Shown in pieces: positions 60,983-64,000 of a stretch of DNA of 64,000 bases. Each line of letters opens with the position of its first letter. Position 1 is the first letter of the stretch. The position numbers and the translations under genes were made by a program. The notes below the pieces were generated by a model, which ran no database searches, was not told the DNA's origin, and saw only the letters and a program-made list of their open reading frames with translations. This stretch comes from Lentzea flava (GTDB lineage Bacteria; Actinomycetota; Actinomycetes; Mycobacteriales; Pseudonocardiaceae), in the NCBI RefSeq assembly GCF_014648475.1, contig NZ_BMRE01000004.1:186001-250000 (forward strand), given 5' to 3'.

Positions 60983-61091
60983 TCACCAAGCGTGTCCGGA
61001 TCTGAACCCTTTCGGTTGGTTGCGTCCCGAACGATCTCACGGGAACATCGTTGTTCCGGGTAGGGAGGAAACCGGCCGAGGGGGTTCGATC

Positions 61092-61316
61092 ATGATGTCC
61101 ATTTCGCCTGTCCATTCGCAGTTCTTCGCCGAACGGCAGTGGAAGTCCGCGTGCGGACCGAACGGCGGCAACTGCGTCGAGGTCAACCTGGGAGTTCCCG
61201 GAGTCGTCGGCGTCCGCGACTCGAAGTCGTCGTCGCCGGAATTGTTGATCTTCATGAGCGCGGGGTGGACCGCGTTCGCCGACGCGCTCAGGCGTGGCCG
61301 GTACGACGTGGACTGA
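61092..61316 (+). CDS. DUF397 protein
   Basis: A 74-residue DUF397 protein, marked by RQWKSACGPNGGNCVEVNLG, the GVRDSK segment and SAGWTAFADALRRG. Two ATG codons, at 61092 and 61095, follow the G-rich ribosome-binding site GAGGGGG. It precedes an XRE/DUF5753 gene that carries a frameshift, so it may have lost its functional partner. Confidence 0.88.
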   Translation: MMSISPVHSQFFAERQWKSACGPNGGNCVEVNLGVPGVVGVRDSKSSSPELLIFMSAGWTAFADALRRGRYDVD

Positions 61317-61404
61317 CCGTTCTGGCAAAATCCCGTCGGACCTGGGCGGACGTGGCTTAGCATCGGGACTCTCGCGTTTCTCGGCAGTGCACAGTGGAGA
61401 GTCC

Positions 61405-62237
61405 TTGTCCGCCTACTTCCCGTCGCAGCGCCTGCAGCTGGGCAAGCTCGTGCGCCTGTGCCGCCACGCCGCGGGAATGAACCAGACCAAGCTCGCCGAG
61501 TTGATCGGGTGCCAGCAGGAGAAGATCTCGAAGATCGAGAACGGGCGCCTCACCCCCAATCGGGAAGATCTGCGTCGCATTGTCGAAGTGCTGCGGATCG
61601 ATCCGGCTCAGACGCGGGAGATGTACAGGCTCGCGGAGGTCGGCAGGCTGGGCGGTCATCGCCGGGGGTGCCCGAGTGGTTTCAGCGCTACACCGGCGAC
61701 GAACCGCACGCGAATGAGGTGCGCGCGTGGCACAGCGAACGCATTCCGGCCTGGTTGGAGGCCGAGCCGTACACGTTCGCGATGTTCGCTCCGGAAAGCG
61801 CGGACGAGATCGCGGATCACCTGCGCCTTCGCGAGGAAAGGCGAGTGTTGTTCAGTTCGTCGTCGCCGCCTCGGTATCACGTGGTGTTCAGCGAATCCTC
61901 GTTCTGGCGTTCACCGGGCGGGCCCGGTGTTGCCGTCGACCAGATCCGGCATCTGCTCGGTCTCGCGGCCGAACACGACTGGCTGCACGTTCGGGTGATT
62001 CCGTTCGAGGTGTCCATGCGGTATTCGGCGCCGGACTTCACGTTGATGTCGATGGGCGACACGGACTACGTGTACGTGGAACACCTGAACGGTGCGCTCT
62101 ATCTCGACAAACCCGAGGACCGGCACGCCTACGAGGAGTACTGGAAAGACGTCGTCCGGCTCGCGCTGACCGAGGCCGGCAGCCGGGAGTTCCTCGAACG
62201 GCTGGTCCGTGAGTTGCGCGATCGGATGTCACGCTAG
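61405..62237 (+). pseudogene. XRE/DUF5753 regulator broken by a frameshift
   Basis: The first part (from TTG 61405, or GTG 61387) encodes the helix-turn-helix, VRLCRHAAGMNQTKLAELIG and CQQEKISKIENGRL, up to YRLAEVGRLGG. The DUF5753 domain continues in another frame from GVPEWFQRYTGDEP through HSERIPAWLEAEPYTFAMF and HLLGLAAEHDWLHVRVIPFE to the stop at 62237. One extra G in the GGGGG run at 61663-61667 would restore an ordinary protein of about 277 residues. This is therefore either a recent inactivation or a homopolymer sequencing error. Confidence 0.82.
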
Positions 62238-62304
62238 CGCAGGATTTCGCCTTCTCGTTCGGGTGCGTACGCTGAACCGCGGCTGATGGGGAAAGGTGGG
62301 TGGA

Positions 62305-63138
62305 GTGGCGGACTCCGTGCGTGACGAGTTTCCCCCGCACGGTGTCGATCTCCTCAATCCCAGCCCGGCGCGGGTGTACGATTTCCTGCTCGGCGGCGAC
62401 TACTGCTACGAGACCGACCGGCGGTTCGGTGAGCAGGCGTTGCGGGTCTTCCCGAAGCTGAGGGCCGTGGCACGGGCGAACAGGCTGTTCCTGCACCGGG
62501 TGGTGCGATATCTGCTGCGGCGTGGTGTGCGGCAGTTCGTGGACATCGGGGCGGGCCTGCCGACGATGGGGCACACGCACCAGGTGGCCGACGTCTTCGC
62601 ACCGGGTGAGAGTCAGGTGGTCTACGTCGATCACGAACCGGTGACGGTCGCGCACTCGCGGGTGTTGCTGGACCGCGACGGTGACGAGAAGCGCCACGCG
62701 GCCGTGCACGCCGACCTGCGCGACCCCGACCGGCTGTGGCAGCAGGTGGCCGCCACCGGTGTGGTGGACCTCGACCGGCCCGTCGCGGTGCTGCTGATCG
62801 CGGTGCTGCACCTGCGGCAGCTCGATTCCCGTGGCGTGGACGTCGGGCCGCGGGCGGTGGCCAGGTACCGCGAGCTGTGCCGTCCTGGTTCGTACCTCGC
62901 CATCTCGCATCTCACCGACGAGGGCGTGCCGATCAGGGCCAAGCTCGCCGCCTTCGCCGAGCTGGCCGCGGTGTGGCGGTCGAAGCAGGAGGTCGAGGCC
63001 CTGTTCGGCGACTTCGAGCTCGTCGAGCCGGGGGTGACGTGGACGGCGTCGTGGCATCCGGAGGAAACCGTGCGGGACGCCGGGTTCGCGGTGCCGGGCG
63101 AGTCCGCGATGTGGGCAGGGGTCGGCCGCAAGGTGTGA
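62305..63138 (+). CDS. SAV2177-family (DUF574) SAM-dependent methyltransferase
   Basis: A 277-residue protein with the actinobacterial SAV2177/DUF574 pattern. It starts with NPSPARVYDFLLGGDYCYET, continues with ARANRLFLHRVVRYLL and the SAM-binding loop QFVDIGAGLPT, then VYVDHEPVTVAHSRVLL, DLRDPDRLW and RPVAVLLIAVLH. Its substrate is unknown. The GTG at 62305 is chosen with AAAGG about 8 nt upstream; a GTG at 62296 is also in frame. Such genes very often sit next to XRE/DUF397 regulators, as here. Confidence 0.92.
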   Translation: MADSVRDEFPPHGVDLLNPSPARVYDFLLGGDYCYETDRRFGEQALRVFPKLRAVARANRLFLHRVVRYLLRRGVRQFVDIGAGLPTMGHTHQVADVFAPGESQVVYVDHEPVTVAHSRVLLDRDGDEKRHAAVHADLRDPDRLWQQVAATGVVDLDRPVAVLLIAVLHLRQLDSRGVDVGPRAVARYRELCRPGSYLAISHLTDEGVPIRAKLAAFAELAAVWRSKQEVEALFGDFELVEPGVTWTASWHPEETVRDAGFAVPGESAMWAGVGRKV

Positions 63139-64000
63139 TCACGTCGGCACGAACGCCGGCAGGACCGCGTCCACCTGGAAACCGCCGTCGTCCGTCGGCC
63201 CCGCGGTGAGGGTGCCGCCGACCATCTCCACGCGTCCGCGCAAACCCAGCAGGCCCGAGCCGGGACGGGGTGGCGCGGTGTCCGGTGTGGACGACGGGGC
63301 CGTGTTGCGGATGACGGCCCGGACCGTGCTCGGTCCACAGTGGATCGTGATCTCGGTGTGCGCGCCGGGAGCGTGCTTGTGCACGTTGGTCAGAGACTCC
63401 TGGACCACCCGGTACATCGTGCGGCGGACGGCGGGGGAGACGATGTCGGCGTCGCCGTGCTCGGTGAGGGTGACTTCGAGGCCGGTCGCGGCGGAGTCGG
63501 CCACCAGGTTGGCGAGGCGGTCGGGCAGCACGTCCGGGATGCGCGCGGTGCGGCCGGAACGCAGGACGCCCACCAGGTCGCGGAGTTCGGCCAACGCCTC
63601 ACGGCCCGCGGTGCGGAGTTCTTCCGCGGCGTTGCGCGTGTCGTCGTCTTTGGCTGCCACGCGCAACGCACCGGCGTGCAGCACCATGCGGTTCAGGCGG
63701 TGTGTCACGACGTCGTGCATCTCCGCGGCCAGCCTCGTGCGCTCGTCGGCGCGGGCCTGCTCGGCCACGAGGTCGCGCTCGCGTTCGGCGCGGTCGGTGA
63801 GGGCCTGGGTGAGCTTGCGCCGGGTCGCCAGGTAGAGGCCGGCCAGTCCGGCGATCACGAGGATCGCCAGGCCGAGGAAAGCGATTGCCGCCGTGTGCGG
63901 GGTGAAGCCGTGCCAGACCTCCGGTGCTGCCGCGGGCAGCACCGTTGCGAGGTCTCCTGCCCGCTTCACGCGGGTGACGATACTGCCGGGTAGGTGCTCC
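63139..64000 (-). CDS. Sensor histidine kinase (HisKA_3/NarL type), 5' end outside window
   Basis: The frame is open to the right edge of the window. A GTG at 63969 is possible, but only one membrane helix (AAIAFLGLAILVIAGLAGLY) is then present, so more of the sensor region probably lies beyond. The dimerisation/phosphoacceptor block is AAEMHDVVTHRLN with His85 (numbered from 63969), and the ATPase domain shows YRVVQESLTNVHKHA and GSGLLGLRGRVEMVGG. It should phosphorylate a NarL/LuxR-type response regulator, probably encoded nearby outside the window. Confidence 0.9.
   Translation of the reverse strand, partial: EHLPGSIVTRVKRAGDLATVLPAAAPEVWHGFTPHTAAIAFLGLAILVIAGLAGLYLATRRKLTQALTDRAERERDLVAEQARADERTRLAAEMHDVVTHRLNRMVLHAGALRVAAKDDDTRNAAEELRTAGREALAELRDLVGVLRSGRTARIPDVLPDRLANLVADSAATGLEVTLTEHGDADIVSPAVRRTMYRVVQESLTNVHKHAPGAHTEITIHCGPSTVRAVIRNTAPSSTPDTAPPRPGSGLLGLRGRVEMVGGTLTAGPTDDGGFQVDAVLPAFVPT

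Noticed and set aside
1..64000. CRISPR arrays, tRNA/rRNA genes, complete insertion sequences, integrase or att sites
   Set aside because: None was seen on reading both strands; no regularly spaced short repeats, no transposase motifs and no duplicated tRNA ends around the defence island.

Overview
The window is GC-rich, densely coded DNA with many GTG starts and 4-base ATGA/GTGA gene overlaps. Two XRE/DUF5753-DUF397 regulator pairs, a SAV2177-type methyltransferase, a GlsB-like stress protein and type VII secretion (ESX/WXG100) accessory genes point to a filamentous actinomycete, most likely a member of the Pseudonocardiales (Lentzea/Saccharothrix-like). That genus-level placement is an inference from gene content. 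I saw no rRNA, tRNA, CRISPR array or intact transposase.

Layout. 2-3485: an SNF2-type helicase (cut by the left edge) coupled to a SWIM zinc-finger protein. 3486-4338: non-coding DNA with a degenerate 83-bp-period repeat. 4339-14756: ordinary chromosome genes, namely GlsB/YeaQ, a secreted beta-propeller, a DUF2786 protein, a FolP2-type dihydropteroate synthase homologue, a P450, an ATPase-LuxR regulator, and a DnaQ-like exonuclease/BRCT protein coupled to a DUF6998-like gene.

14740-29948 (minus strand) is the most remarkable part. It is a Wadjet-type (JetABCD, MukBEF-like) plasmid-defence operon in which a complete set jetA-jetB-jetC-jetD is followed after 33 bp by a second, strongly diverged jetA-jetB-jetC that has no jetD of its own. 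Seven genes are therefore chained by overlaps or a minimal gap, with two SMC motors and one Toprim nuclease. Immediately upstream on the same strand is a gene joining an EVE/PUA-like reader domain to a PD-(D/E)XK nuclease.

30181-37052: two facing type VII-secretion accessory operons built on the same plan (YbaB-like protein, small EspC-like protein with a YxxxE tail signal, larger WxG protein, then a lipoprotein or membrane proteins). 37062-48475: a second block of defence genes, comprising a single-polypeptide nuclease-methyltransferase (type ISP/IIG style) and a type I restriction system hsdM-hsdS-hsdR ending in a YgjP-like metallopeptidase. With the Wadjet operon this makes a defence island of roughly 34 kb interrupted by the secretion-associated genes.

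48807-53623: an XRE-DUF397 pair facing a small-gene operon across a palindromic operator candidate, a decayed espG pseudogene, a second DUF2786 gene and a hypothetical gene. 53738-60326: a catabolic operon (NCS1 nucleobase permease, hydantoinase A-like protein, two DUF917/S-methylthiohydantoin desulfurase-like proteins, PucR-type regulator), probably for uptake and opening of a hydantoin- or purine-derived ring. 60327-64000: a small membrane protein, DUF397 followed by a frameshifted XRE-DUF5753 gene, a SAV2177 methyltransferase and a histidine kinase cut by the right edge.

Starts were chosen from ribosome-binding sites and overlaps; these choices and all family names are judgements made by eye, without database searches.
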